Positions 44,860-53,556 of a DNA stretch of 64,000 bases are shown here, one piece after another. This stretch comes from Massilia sp. KIM. Its GTDB lineage: Bacteria > Pseudomonadota > Gammaproteobacteria > Burkholderiales > Burkholderiaceae_D. Position 1 is the stretch's first letter. Each line of letters begins with the position of its first letter. Location of the stretch: the NCBI RefSeq assembly GCF_002007115.1, contig NZ_MVAD01000002.1, positions 496,001-560,000 on the forward strand, written 5' to 3'. The translations under genes were made by a program, and so were the position numbers. Below the pieces are notes generated by a model that made no database searches, was not told where the DNA came from, and saw nothing but the letters and a program-made list of their open reading frames with translations.

Positions 44860-45645
44860 CTAGCTGACCCGGTAGCCGCCTTCCCACACCTCGCCCGGCG
44901 CCAGCGTCAGCGGGTCGAGCAGGGCCGGTTCGATGCACACGAAGCGCCGGTATTCCTCGTCTTCCATGTCGGCCAGCGCCGCCGCATCGGCCGCGCCGGG
45001 GTTCCACACCACGGCGTCGGGAAAGCCTTCCTGTTCCAGCTTCAGGCTGCGCTGTCCGGTCGCCAGGGTGATCGCGCCGGCGATGCCCTGGTACACCTGA
45101 TCCAGCTTGCCCTCCAGCGCCAGCACGCCTTCGGTCACGCCCTCGATCCGCACGTCCGCCAGCGCCGGCACCAGGTGATAGGTATGCAAGGCCGCCGCGA
45201 ACGGGAAAGCCGTGTCGCCGGTGTTACGCACCGTGAAACGCATCGACAGGGCATTGCCCTTGACGCCTACGCGCAGCGCCAGCGCGAAACGCTTCGGCCA
45301 GGCGGCCGCCAGCTTCTCCGACAGGTCACTCTCGTTCAGCCCGAACACGGCCCAGGCCTCGCCGCCATCGACGCCGGTGTCTTCCAGGCGCCAGTCGCTC
45401 ACGCGCGCAAAGCCATGCCGCATGCCATCGCCGCGCTCGGCGAACTGCGGAAAGATCACCGGGACGCCGCCCCGGATCGCGCGGCTGCCGTCCAGCGCCG
45501 ATCTGGCGCTGCAGAACATGCGTTCCTGCCCATCGGCCCCTTTCCACGAGATCAGGTGGGCGCCATACAGGGTGACGATGGCTTCGGCCCCATCGGGAGC
45601 GGCAATGCGGATCGCGGGCAGCTGCCCGAAGGTGGTCTGTTCCAT
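44860..45645 (-). CDS. D-hexose-6-phosphate mutarotase (YeaD-like)
   Basis: A 261-residue aldose-1-epimerase-fold protein of the glucose-6-phosphate 1-epimerase group. It shows YGAHLISWKGADGQERMF, AIRGGVPVIFPQFAERG, the catalytic His in MRHGFARVSDW and LALRVGVKGNAL. It interconverts anomers of hexose 6-phosphates. The ATG is one base beyond the amiC stop, so tsaE-amiC-mutarotase is an operon, though its functional link to amidase is not obvious. Confidence 0.88.
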   Translation of the reverse strand: MEQTTFGQLPAIRIAAPDGAEAIVTLYGAHLISWKGADGQERMFCSARSALDGSRAIRGGVPVIFPQFAERGDGMRHGFARVSDWRLEDTGVDGGEAWAVFGLNESDLSEKLAAAWPKRFALALRVGVKGNALSMRFTVRNTGDTAFPFAAALHTYHLVPALADVRIEGVTEGVLALEGKLDQVYQGIAGAITLATGQRSLKLEQEGFPDAVVWNPGAADAAALADMEDEEYRRFVCIEPALLDPLTLAPGEVWEGGYRVS

Positions 45646-45646
45646 G

Positions 45647-47140
45647 TCAGCTCTGGCGGCTCTTGGCCATCGGTGGATTGTCGGCGAAATAGCGGCGGAT
45701 GCCCTTGGTGATGGCGTCGGCCAGCTTGTCCTGGTAGCCGTTGTCGTTCAGCTTCGCTTCTTCTTCCGGGTTCGAGATAAAGGCCGTCTCGACCAGGATC
45801 GAGGGGATATCCGGGGCCTTCAGCACCGCGAAGCCGGCCTGTTCGACCGCCGCCTTGTGCAGGCGGTTGATGCCGCCGATCTCGCCCAGCACGGCCTTGC
45901 CGAGCTTGAGGCTGTCGTTGATCTGGGCGGTGGTCGAGAGGTCGAACAGCACGCTGGCAAGCTGCTTGTCGGCGGTCGCGTAATTGGCGCCGCCGATCAG
46001 GTCGGCCTTGTTCTGGTCGTTCGCCAGCCAGCGCGCCGCGCTCGAGCTGGCGCCTTTCTCGGACAGCACGAACACCGAGGAGCCGCGCGCCGTCGGCGAG
46101 ATGAAGGCGTCCGCGTGGATCGAGACGAACAGGTCGGCCTGCACCTTGCGCGCCTTCTGCACCCGGGTCCCGAGCGGCACGAAATAGTCGCCGTCGCGGG
46201 TCAGCATCACGCGCGTGTTCGGCAACTGCTCCAGCCTGGCCTTGAGGCGCTTGGCCACCGACAGCACGATGTCCTTCTCGCGACTGCCCCTGGCGCCGAT
46301 CGCGCCCGGGTCCTCGCCCCCGTGGCCGGGGTCGAGCGCGATGGTGATCATGCGCGTGATCTTCTGCGACGGGGCCTTGGCCACCGTCTTGGCCGGCGGA
46401 GTGGACGGCGTCGGCTGCACCGGCTGGGCCGGCGGCGTCCCGTTCTGGGCCGCCATCTCGGCTTCCAGGCGCCCGATCGCGTCCGGGGCCGGGTTCTGCT
46501 GGGCCGGCGGGGCGGCGGGCGGCAGCGGCGTGACCGGGGTGACCGGCGTGGGCGTCGGCACCTGCACCGGCGGGGTGCCGGCCACCGGATCGCCCATCAT
46601 CGGGGTGTCGGGGGAGGCCGGCGCCGGTTCGGTGTTCCAGTCGCCTTTCTCGATCATGGCGGCGATCGGGTCCACCGGCTGGACCGGATACAGGTCGAAG
46701 ATCAGACGGTGCTGGTAGCCGGCCACCGGGGCCAGGGTGAACACCTGGGGCTTGATCTCTTCCTTGAGGTCGAACACCAGGCGCACCACGTTAGGCCGGT
46801 TCTGGCCCACGCGCACCTGTTTGATGTAGGGATCGTTCGGCTCGACCTTGGCGACCAGGCTCTTGAGCGTATTGTTGAGCGCCAGCCCCTCGATGTCGAC
46901 CACCAGGCGCGGCGGATCGGTCACCAGGAAATGCTGGGTCTTGAGTTCGCTGTCGTTTTCCAGCGTGACGCGGGTGTAGTCGGGCGCGGGCCAGACGCGC
47001 ACGGCCAGGATCTGGGCGGCGCGCGCGGGCAGGGATGCGATAACGGATAGCAATAGCGTGCCCCCGGCCTTGAGCAGGGTGCGGCGGCGCGGCGAACCGG
47101 GAATCAAGGAGGTGGTGCGAGGGCGAGACGGTCGAGGCAT
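45647..47140 (-). CDS. amiC: N-acetylmuramoyl-L-alanine amidase, AmiC type
   Basis: A 497-residue periplasmic amidase that splits daughter-cell peptidoglycan. It has a Tat signal (GSPRRRTLLKAGGTLLLSV), an AMIN domain (about 43-150), a Pro/Thr-rich linker (about 175-260) and a C-terminal amidase_3 domain. Zinc-site residues are His in LDPGHGGEDPGA, Glu in SREKDIV, His in FVSIHADAF and the catalytic Glu in ILVETAFISN. The start overlaps tsaE by 37 bp; an in-frame TTG at 47107 would remove the overlap but has no ribosome site. Confidence 0.94.
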   Translation of the reverse strand: MPRPSRPRTTSLIPGSPRRRTLLKAGGTLLLSVIASLPARAAQILAVRVWPAPDYTRVTLENDSELKTQHFLVTDPPRLVVDIEGLALNNTLKSLVAKVEPNDPYIKQVRVGQNRPNVVRLVFDLKEEIKPQVFTLAPVAGYQHRLIFDLYPVQPVDPIAAMIEKGDWNTEPAPASPDTPMMGDPVAGTPPVQVPTPTPVTPVTPLPPAAPPAQQNPAPDAIGRLEAEMAAQNGTPPAQPVQPTPSTPPAKTVAKAPSQKITRMITIALDPGHGGEDPGAIGARGSREKDIVLSVAKRLKARLEQLPNTRVMLTRDGDYFVPLGTRVQKARKVQADLFVSIHADAFISPTARGSSVFVLSEKGASSSAARWLANDQNKADLIGGANYATADKQLASVLFDLSTTAQINDSLKLGKAVLGEIGGINRLHKAAVEQAGFAVLKAPDIPSILVETAFISNPEEEAKLNDNGYQDKLADAITKGIRRYFADNPPMAKSRQS

Positions 47141-47589
47141 AGCAGACCCAAGTCGGACAACGGCTGCAATTCTACCTCACGGCCGGGGCCGCTGACATTG
47201 AGCAATACTCTTAAGTCGGGCGGGGGCAACACCGGTTCGCCTTTTTCCGGCCATTCGACGATGCAGATGTTGCGGCCGTCGAAGTCCTCGCGAAAGCCCG
47301 CGTCCAGGAATTCCTCGGGGCTGGACATGCGGTAGAGGTCGTAATGGATGATGTTGACAGGCTTGCCATCCAGGTTCACGCGGTAGGGCTCGGACAGGGT
47401 GTAGGTGGGGCTTTTCACCGTGCCCTGGTGGCCGGCGGCCTGGATCAGGGCGCGGGTGAGGGCGGTCTTGCCGGCGCCGAGGTCGCCGTGCAGGTAGATC
47501 ACCAGGCCGGGCCGGATGGCGCGGGCCAGCGCCGCGCCAAGGGCGGCCGTTGCCGACTCGTCGGCCAGGTAAGCTTTATAGGGCTGCAT
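47104..47589 (-). CDS. tsaE: tRNA threonylcarbamoyladenosine biosynthesis ATPase
   Basis: TsaE works with TsaB and TsaD (the latter at 62029-63069) in t6A37 synthesis on ANN-reading tRNAs. The 161-residue protein has the P-loop HGDLGAGKTALTRALIQAAG and VKSPTYTLSEPY, and the conserved HYDLYRMSSPEEF. The frame is open to 47727, but MQPYKAYL at 47589 fits the family and leaves 52 bp to the divergent queG. The tsaE-amiC order is common in proteobacteria. Confidence 0.95.
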   Translation of the reverse strand: MQPYKAYLADESATAALGAALARAIRPGLVIYLHGDLGAGKTALTRALIQAAGHQGTVKSPTYTLSEPYRVNLDGKPVNIIHYDLYRMSSPEEFLDAGFREDFDGRNICIVEWPEKGEPVLPPPDLRVLLNVSGPGREVELQPLSDLGLLCLDRLALAPPP

Positions 47590-47641
47590 CGAATAAAATA
47601 GCGTGTTTGGGCGGCGCCTTGCCGCATTGTCGTTTCCCGCC

Positions 47642-48733
47642 ATGTCAACTCCTTCCCCCGACCTGCACGATCTGGCGCGCACCATCAAGCAATGGGGCGC
47701 GGAGCTGGGCTTTGCCGATCTGCGCATCGCGGACGTCGACCTGGCGCATGCGGAAGCCGGCCTGCAGGCCTGGCTGGATGCGGGCTGCCATGGCGAGATG
47801 GATTATATGGCAAGCCACGGCATGAAGCGTGCCCGCCCGGCCGAACTGGTCCCCGGGACGGTGCGCGCCATCGTCGCGCGCATGGATTACCTGCCGCAGA
47901 CCCGCGACCAGGACTGGCGCGCCCAGGAGCGTCTGCGCCAGCAGGACCCCGGCGCGGCCGTGGTGTCGGTGTATGCGCGCGGGCGGGATTACCACAAGGT
48001 GCTGCGCAACCGACTGCAGCAATTGGCCGAGAAGGTGAAGGGGGCGGTGGGCGAACTGGGCTACCGCGTGTTCACCGATTCGGCGCCGGTGATGGAATTG
48101 CCGCTGGCCGAGAAGGCGGGGCTGGGCTGGCGCGGCAAGCATACCCTGCTGCTGTCGCGCGAAGCCGGCTCGACCTTCTTCATCGGCGAGATTTTGGTCG
48201 ACCTGCCGCTGCCGGTCGATCCGCCGACCGGGGCGCACTGCGGGCAATGCGCGGCCTGCATCGAGGTGTGTCCGACCCAGGCCATCCTGGGGCCGGGGCG
48301 GCTGGATGCGCGGCGCTGCATTTCCTACCTGACGATCGAACTCAAGGGCAGTATCCCGGAGGACTTGCGGCCCCTGATCGGGAACCGCATCTATGGCTGC
48401 GACGATTGCCAGCTCGTTTGCCCGTGGAACAAGTTCGCGCAGCGCGCGATGCTGCCGGATTTCGATGAGCGCAATGGCTTGGGCGAGGCCGGGATGATGG
48501 CGCTGTTCGGCTGGGAAGAGGAGGAGTTCAACCGGCGCATGGAGGGCAGTCCGATACGCAGGATCGGGCATGAGCGCTGGCTGAGGAATCTGGCGGTGGG
48601 GCTGGGGAATGCGGCCGAAGGGCGGCGGGGGGATCCAGAGATCGTCGCGGCCTTGCGGGCGCGGGCCTCGCATCCTTCAGAGATGGTGCGGGAACACGTG
48701 GAGTGGGCGCTACAGCGGCACGCCAGCCCATAA
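47642..48733 (+). CDS. queG: Epoxyqueuosine reductase
   Basis: QueG reduces epoxyqueuosine to queuosine in tRNA, using cobalamin and two [4Fe-4S] clusters. The 363-residue protein has an N-terminal cobalamin-binding domain (with MDYLPQTRD and VFTDSAPVMELPLAEKAGLGW), ferredoxin-type clusters CGQCAACIEVCP and CDDCQLVCPWN, and a C-terminal HEAT-like region (WLRNLAVGLGNAAE). ATG 47642 is followed by family sequence; the frame starts at 47603. Divergent from tsaE. Confidence 0.95.
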   Translation: MSTPSPDLHDLARTIKQWGAELGFADLRIADVDLAHAEAGLQAWLDAGCHGEMDYMASHGMKRARPAELVPGTVRAIVARMDYLPQTRDQDWRAQERLRQQDPGAAVVSVYARGRDYHKVLRNRLQQLAEKVKGAVGELGYRVFTDSAPVMELPLAEKAGLGWRGKHTLLLSREAGSTFFIGEILVDLPLPVDPPTGAHCGQCAACIEVCPTQAILGPGRLDARRCISYLTIELKGSIPEDLRPLIGNRIYGCDDCQLVCPWNKFAQRAMLPDFDERNGLGEAGMMALFGWEEEEFNRRMEGSPIRRIGHERWLRNLAVGLGNAAEGRRGDPEIVAALRARASHPSEMVREHVEWALQRHASP

Positions 48734-48742
48734 CGTCAAACC

Positions 48743-49022
48743 GTTGTTCCCGCGGAGGCGGGAACCCAAGTTCGTAGTTTCGTGGTAACGCATGCAGACT
48801 CGGGTTCCAGCGTGACCCACCAGGCCATCGTCGTCGTTCCGGTGAAGGCCTGGTCGGCCACGCCGGAACCTAAGTTCGTAGTGCTGTGGTAACGCATGCA
48901 AACTGGTGTTCGGCGTACCCGATCACGCCATCGTCGTCGTTCCGGCGAAGGCCGGAACCTAAGTTTCTAAGTGCTGTGGTGATGCTTGCAAACTTGGGTT
49001 CCGGCCTTCGCCGGAACGACGT
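48743..49022. repeat. Cluster of at least four palindromic repeats with a repeated linker
   Basis: Forward copies lie at 48743-48772, 48831-48876 (with about 12 extra bases in its centre) and 48934-48965; a clear reverse copy is at 48990-49022, with decayed reverse copies near 48798 and 48902. Between forward and reverse arms a linker recurs three times: GTAGTTTCGTGGTAACGCAT, GTAGTGCTGTGGTAACGCAT and a variant at 48967. So a composite of about 90-100 bp is present roughly three times. It fills the 360-bp gap between queG and the DUF3052 gene; no coding sequence is seen. Confidence 0.82.
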
Positions 49023-49093
49023 TTACAGGTTGCGGGATCGGGATCGGTATTGGAGCTAACTTTCTGCTAGCTGTTACAGCGTTGGCGCAAATC

Positions 49094-49474
49094 TCAGATT
49101 TCAATCCGCTTCAGTCGCAGCCCCGACCAATCCCCATCGATCGAAATCATGGCCACCGGCGTGATTCCGTTTTCCTTGGCATAGGCCCCGATCGAATCAC
49201 GGTTGATATCGGTCGCCTTCGAGGCCGTCTGCTTGAGATAAGCGATCCACAGCGACCCTTTGTCGCCCAGTTTTTCCTTGGCTACCGGCAGATACTGTTC
49301 CAGATCCTTGCGGTTCATGCAGAACATCAGGATCGCATCGAAGGGGCCGTCTCCTTCCTTGACCAGCTCGGCCGGCATCTGGGATACCACGCCCGGATTG
49401 ACCTGGCCGTTGAGGATGAGCATCGACTTCGCCGTCCTCAGGAACATCTTGTCTGCAACTGTCTTCTCGTTCAT
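49094..49474 (-). CDS. DUF3052 family protein
   Basis: A 126-residue cytosolic protein of the DUF3052 group: KSMLILNGQVNPGVVSQMPA near the start, DAILMFCMNRKDLEQYLP in the middle, GSLWIAYLKQTASKATDINR and IDGDWSGLRLKRIEI at the end. The family looks like a degenerate methyltransferase-type fold and has no experimentally fixed role known to me. AGGATAG upstream supports ATG 49474. It stands alone; the 227-bp upstream gap contains a CCTGCC/GGCAGG hairpin at 49624-49641 but no gene. Confidence 0.8.
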   Translation of the reverse strand: MNEKTVADKMFLRTAKSMLILNGQVNPGVVSQMPAELVKEGDGPFDAILMFCMNRKDLEQYLPVAKEKLGDKGSLWIAYLKQTASKATDINRDSIGAYAKENGITPVAMISIDGDWSGLRLKRIEI

Positions 49475-49701
49475 TGGACTATCCTAAAAGAGAGGTGCAT
49501 CGCGGCGCGCAGGTCGCACGGACCGCGGCCCTGGGCCGCGACGCGTTCAGGTTCATTTTACAAGCCTTCCCCGAATTCGCAGGATGCTTGTTGTGCGGTA
49601 ATAGCGGAGGCGGGAAGGCGGCGCCTGCCGGGTTTGGCAGGGCCCTGGAACCCATGTGTGGGCAGGCTGAACCCAATGCAAGGGTTCTGAATTACGGGAA
49701 A

Positions 49702-50283
49702 TTACTTAAGCAAACCGGCCAGCTCCACGGCCGTCTTCACCTGCATCTTGTCGAAGATATGGGCCCGGTGCACTTCCACCGTGCGCATGCTGATGCCGAG
49801 CTTGTCCGCCACGACCTTGTTCATCATGCCGGCCAAGATCAGGTCCAGCACTTCGCGCTCGCGCGCAGACAGCGTGGCCAGGCGCGCGCGGATCGCGTCC
49901 TTGGAGGCGGCCTGGCGCGAAGCCGCCAGCGCTTCCTCGACCCGGTCCATCAGCACGTTGTCGTTGAAGGGCTTCTCGCAGAAATCGAAGGCGCCGCGCT
50001 TGAGCGAATCGACCGCCATCGGCACATCGCCATGGCCGGTCAGGAAGATCACCGGCAGGCGCGGCAGCAGGCCGCGACCGATCAGCTGGTCGAACACGGC
50101 GATGCCGTTCATGCCGGGCATGCGCACATCGAGCAGGACGCAATCGCCTCCCTCGTCGAGCGAAGAAATGGCATCGAGGAATTCCTCGCCGCCTGAATAG
50201 GTGCGCGCGTTCAGGCCGCGCGACTGCGCCAGCCAGGCGAGGGAGTCGCGAATGACGTCTTCGTCATCGACGATGTGCAGCAT
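49702..50283 (-). CDS. FixJ-type response regulator (receiver plus LuxR HTH)
   Basis: A 193-residue response regulator. The receiver domain (1-120) has acidic Asp6-Asp7, the phospho-acceptor Asp52 in LLDVRMPG, Thr82 in FLTGHGD and Lys104 in EKPF. The LuxR-type HTH (about 133-190) reads LSAREREVLDLILAGMMNK and VADKLGISMRTVEVHRAHIF. It follows the sensor kinase gene by 58 bp in the same direction with GGAG before the ATG. A likely target is the divergent TRAP solute-binding gene at 52468. Confidence 0.93.
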   Translation of the reverse strand: MLHIVDDEDVIRDSLAWLAQSRGLNARTYSGGEEFLDAISSLDEGGDCVLLDVRMPGMNGIAVFDQLIGRGLLPRLPVIFLTGHGDVPMAVDSLKRGAFDFCEKPFNDNVLMDRVEEALAASRQAASKDAIRARLATLSAREREVLDLILAGMMNKVVADKLGISMRTVEVHRAHIFDKMQVKTAVELAGLLK

Positions 50284-50341
50284 GATGTGTCTCCGTGGTG
50301 GCCGGCGCCACGCGATCGTTTTATTTGAACATGGGGCAATT

Positions 50342-52342
50342 CTAGCCCAGCGCCCGCGCCGCCGCTTGCGCCGGCAGCGAGAAGGTGAAGATGGTGCCGC
50401 CTTGCGGGTTGGGCCGGTGGGTCAGGGTGCCGCCATGGAACTCGATCGCAGTGCGGCAGATCGACAGGCCCATGCCCATGCCCTCGGCCTTGGTCGAATA
50501 AAAGGGCGAGAACAGGCGCTCGGCCACCTCGGGCGCGATGCCATGGCCGCGGTCGATCACCGACACCGCCACCTGGCCCTCGACCTCCTCGGCCTGCACC
50601 CGCAAGACCCGGTCTTCGGGCCGGGTGTCGGCCATCGCCTCGATCGCGTTGCGGGTCAGGTTCAGCAGCACCTGTTCCAGCATCACGCGGTCGGCCAGCA
50701 CGGTGCACCATTCGCAGGCCAGCTCGAAGCGCAGCGCCACTCCAGCCTGGCGCGCCTGCAGCTCGATCAGGGCGCGCACGCCGTCGATCACGCTGCGCAC
50801 GGTCACCTGCTCGCGCAGCGGCTCGCGCTTCTTCACGAACTCGTGCACGCTGCGGATGATCTGGCCGGCGCGCTGGGCCTGCTGGCGCGCCTGTTCCAGC
50901 GCATGGCGCAGCATGCCGGGCGCGAATCTGGCGCCGTCCTCGCCCCCGGCTCCGGCGCGCTCGAGCATGTTGAGCGCCCCCGCCGTATAGCTGGAGATGG
51001 CCGCCAGCGGCTGGTTCAGCTCGTGCGCCAGCATGGACGAGATCTCGCCCATGGTCGCCAGGCGCGCGCTGGCCTGCAGCTTTTCTTCCTGCTGGCGGTT
51101 GAGTTCTTCGACCCGCTTGCGGTCGGTGATGTCGAGGACCGAACTCATCCAGCCAGTGTGTTGCCCCTTGACGTCCACCAGCGGCGCCTCGAACACCAGC
51201 ACCGGCACCCGCACCCCGTCCGAACGCTGGAACACGGTCTCGAACTGGGGCGTGATGTTGCCGGACAGGACGCCACGGAAGCGCTCCTCGTAATCGGCCA
51301 TGGCTTCCGGGGCCCAGTAGGGCATGGGCGGCTTCTTGCCGACGAGTTCTTCCTCCGACAGGCCGACGATCTGGCAGAAGGCGCGGTTGACATAGGTGAC
51401 CCGGCCCTCCAGGTCGCGCGCGCGCAGGCCGGTAAGCAGCGAGTTCTCCATCGCGGTGCGGAAGGCCATCTGCTGGCGCAGCGCGCTTTCGGCGGCCAGG
51501 GTGCGCGAGATGTGGCGCCACAGGGCGACCAGGCTCAGCACCAGGCCCAGGGCCAGCACGATCACCGAACCGACCAGCAGGTTGGGCAGCAGGCGCGGCG
51601 CTCCCTTGACGCTGTCGGTCGAGAGCGCGACCTGGGCGCCGGGCAGGTCGAGCTCGCGGCGGTGGGTGTAGATCCCGCGCCCGGGGCCGCCGGCGGCGCG
51701 CTGGGCCACCACGCGCTCGTCGCGGTCGAGCAGGGACAGGGCATTGTCCTGGGCGAACCACCATGGCACCGTCTCGTTGAGCAGCACCTGCAGGCTGTAG
51801 GTGGCGACCAGGCTGCCCGCGTATTCGCCCTTGCGGTAGAGCGGCAGGTAGAAGTCGATCAGGCCGTGGGTGCTGGTGACGCCGTAGGGCTCGCTGTAAC
51901 GGCCGCGCCGGGTCGAGCGCGCCACTTCGGCCGCGGTGCGGGTGGCGGCCGACAGGCCGGCGGCGGGCAGGTCGGCGCCGTGGCTGGCCATCGGCTTGCC
52001 TTGCGGGTCGAACCAGACCACGCGCACCAGTTCCGGCCCGTTCTTGAACATCTGCGCCAGGCGCGCCTGCAGGATGGGGGGCGCAGGCGGCGTGACCACC
52101 AGGTCGGCGCCCAGGGTGGCCAAAGCTTCCTCGCTGCGCGCCAGCTCGAAGCGCAGGGTCTGCTCCACCCACAGCGTGTCCGCAATCAATTGCTCCTGGC
52201 GCTCGTTGCTTTCCATCTGGCGCGCCTGCCATGGCAGCCAGAACAGCACCGCCAGGAACAGCAGCACCAGCAGCACCGGGACCAGCCAGCGCCAGGGGCG
52301 GGCGCGCTGTTCCGGCGAGGGCTGGGCGAAACCTGTTTTCAT
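50342..52342 (-). CDS. DctB-like membrane sensor histidine kinase
   Basis: A 666-residue sensor kinase. Membrane helices at about 18-38 and 253-275 enclose a periplasmic dCache-like sensor domain (about 40-250), as in DctB. A PAS domain follows (about 291-405, VNRAFCQIVGLSEEELVGK), then HisKA with His440 in MLAHELNQPLAAISSY, and HATPase_c with N-box LNLTRNAIEAMAD, G1 VIDRGHGI and G2 KAEGMGMGLSI. The H-box form HELNQPL matches the DctB/FixL subfamily. Its partner regulator is next in the operon, and a TRAP-type binding protein is divergent 125 bp away, suggesting a C4-dicarboxylate or other organic-acid signal. Confidence 0.93.
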   Translation of the reverse strand: MKTGFAQPSPEQRARPWRWLVPVLLVLLFLAVLFWLPWQARQMESNERQEQLIADTLWVEQTLRFELARSEEALATLGADLVVTPPAPPILQARLAQMFKNGPELVRVVWFDPQGKPMASHGADLPAAGLSAATRTAAEVARSTRRGRYSEPYGVTSTHGLIDFYLPLYRKGEYAGSLVATYSLQVLLNETVPWWFAQDNALSLLDRDERVVAQRAAGGPGRGIYTHRRELDLPGAQVALSTDSVKGAPRLLPNLLVGSVIVLALGLVLSLVALWRHISRTLAAESALRQQMAFRTAMENSLLTGLRARDLEGRVTYVNRAFCQIVGLSEEELVGKKPPMPYWAPEAMADYEERFRGVLSGNITPQFETVFQRSDGVRVPVLVFEAPLVDVKGQHTGWMSSVLDITDRKRVEELNRQQEEKLQASARLATMGEISSMLAHELNQPLAAISSYTAGALNMLERAGAGGEDGARFAPGMLRHALEQARQQAQRAGQIIRSVHEFVKKREPLREQVTVRSVIDGVRALIELQARQAGVALRFELACEWCTVLADRVMLEQVLLNLTRNAIEAMADTRPEDRVLRVQAEEVEGQVAVSVIDRGHGIAPEVAERLFSPFYSTKAEGMGMGLSICRTAIEFHGGTLTHRPNPQGGTIFTFSLPAQAAARALG

Positions 52343-52467
52343 GCCTTGTCGTCTCTATCTTTGGTTACACTGTCGGGCTATTGTGGAAGTCCACGATGGC
52401 GTCCCGGCGCGTGGGCGTCCAGACTGGCTCCACCCTCTTAATGTCTCACAGGAAGAACCGAACCGCC

Positions 52468-53454
52468 ATGCAGATCCAGGCCCTGGTCGCGGCGCTCGCC
52501 CTCGCCGTCAGCGTGCACGCCAGTGCGCAGGGCCCGATCGTCATCAAGTTCAGCCACGTGGTCGCCCCCGACACGCCCAAGGGGCGGGCCGCCGAGCGCT
52601 TCAAGCAACTGGCCGAAAGGATGAGCAAGGGCCGGGTACGGGTCGAAGTCTACCCCAACAGCATCCTCTACAAGGACCGCGAGGAGCTTGAGGCCCTGCA
52701 ATTGGGCGCGGTGCAGATGCTGGCGCCCTCGCTGGCCAAGTTCTCGCCCCTAGGCGTGAAGGAGTTCGAAGCCTTCGACCTGCCCTATATCTTTCCCTCG
52801 AAGGCGGCGCTGTACGCGGTGACCGAAGGGCCGATCGGGCGCGAGTTGCTGCGCAAGCTGGAGCCCAAGGGCATCACCGGCCTCGCTTATTGGGACAATG
52901 GCTTCAAGGTCATGTCGGCCAACAAGCCGCTGCTGGCCCCGCGCGACTTCCAGGGCCTGCGCATGCGTATCCAGGCCTCCAAGGTGCTGGACGCCCAGAT
53001 GCGCGCCCTGGGCGCGCGGCCGCAGGTGCTGGCCTTTTCGGAAGTCGCCCCGGCCCTACGCGACGGGGTGGTGGAGGGCACCGAGAACACCCCCTCCAAT
53101 ATGTACACGCAGAAGATGCACGAAAGCCAGACACACCTGACCGTGTCCAACCACGGCTACCTCGGCTATGCGGTGATCGTCAATAAAAAGTTCTGGAGCG
53201 GGTTGCCGGATGAGCTTCGTTCAACCCTGGAAGAGGCCATGCGCCAGGCCACCGCCTACGAGAAGACCATCGCCCAGAACGACAACGACGCGGCGCTGGA
53301 AGCGATCCGCAAGGCCGGGACCACCACCATCCACACCCTCACGCCCCAGCAGCAGGCCGAATGGCGGCGCATCATGATGCCGGTGTATGGACAGATGGAG
53401 ACCCGGATCGGTAAGGACGTGGTGCGCGCGATCCAGCGAACTGTGACACGCTAG
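52468..53454 (+). CDS. TRAP transporter solute-binding protein (DctP type)
   Basis: A 328-residue periplasmic binding protein. Signal peptide about 1-20 (LVAALALAVSVHASAQG). DctP features are IVIKFSHVVAPDTPKGRAAE, GAVQMLAPSLAKFSP, the ligand-contacting Arg region FQGLRMRIQASKVL and VVEGTENTPSNMYTQKMHES. AGGAAG lies about 12 bases before ATG 52468; ATG 52441 is possible but lacks a ribosome site. No DctQ or DctM gene follows, so it is an orphan. It faces the sensor kinase, and could be a co-receptor for it or serve a transporter encoded elsewhere. Confidence 0.9.
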   Translation: MQIQALVAALALAVSVHASAQGPIVIKFSHVVAPDTPKGRAAERFKQLAERMSKGRVRVEVYPNSILYKDREELEALQLGAVQMLAPSLAKFSPLGVKEFEAFDLPYIFPSKAALYAVTEGPIGRELLRKLEPKGITGLAYWDNGFKVMSANKPLLAPRDFQGLRMRIQASKVLDAQMRALGARPQVLAFSEVAPALRDGVVEGTENTPSNMYTQKMHESQTHLTVSNHGYLGYAVIVNKKFWSGLPDELRSTLEEAMRQATAYEKTIAQNDNDAALEAIRKAGTTTIHTLTPQQQAEWRRIMMPVYGQMETRIGKDVVRAIQRTVTR

Positions 53455-53556
53455 CGCTTTCCGTGTAACACAAACGCCTTATGCGGATTCTTTATAAATA
53501 AAATAAATTTTCCATAACTGTGGACAAAAAGATACGTTTTGGCTGAGCACTTGCGT

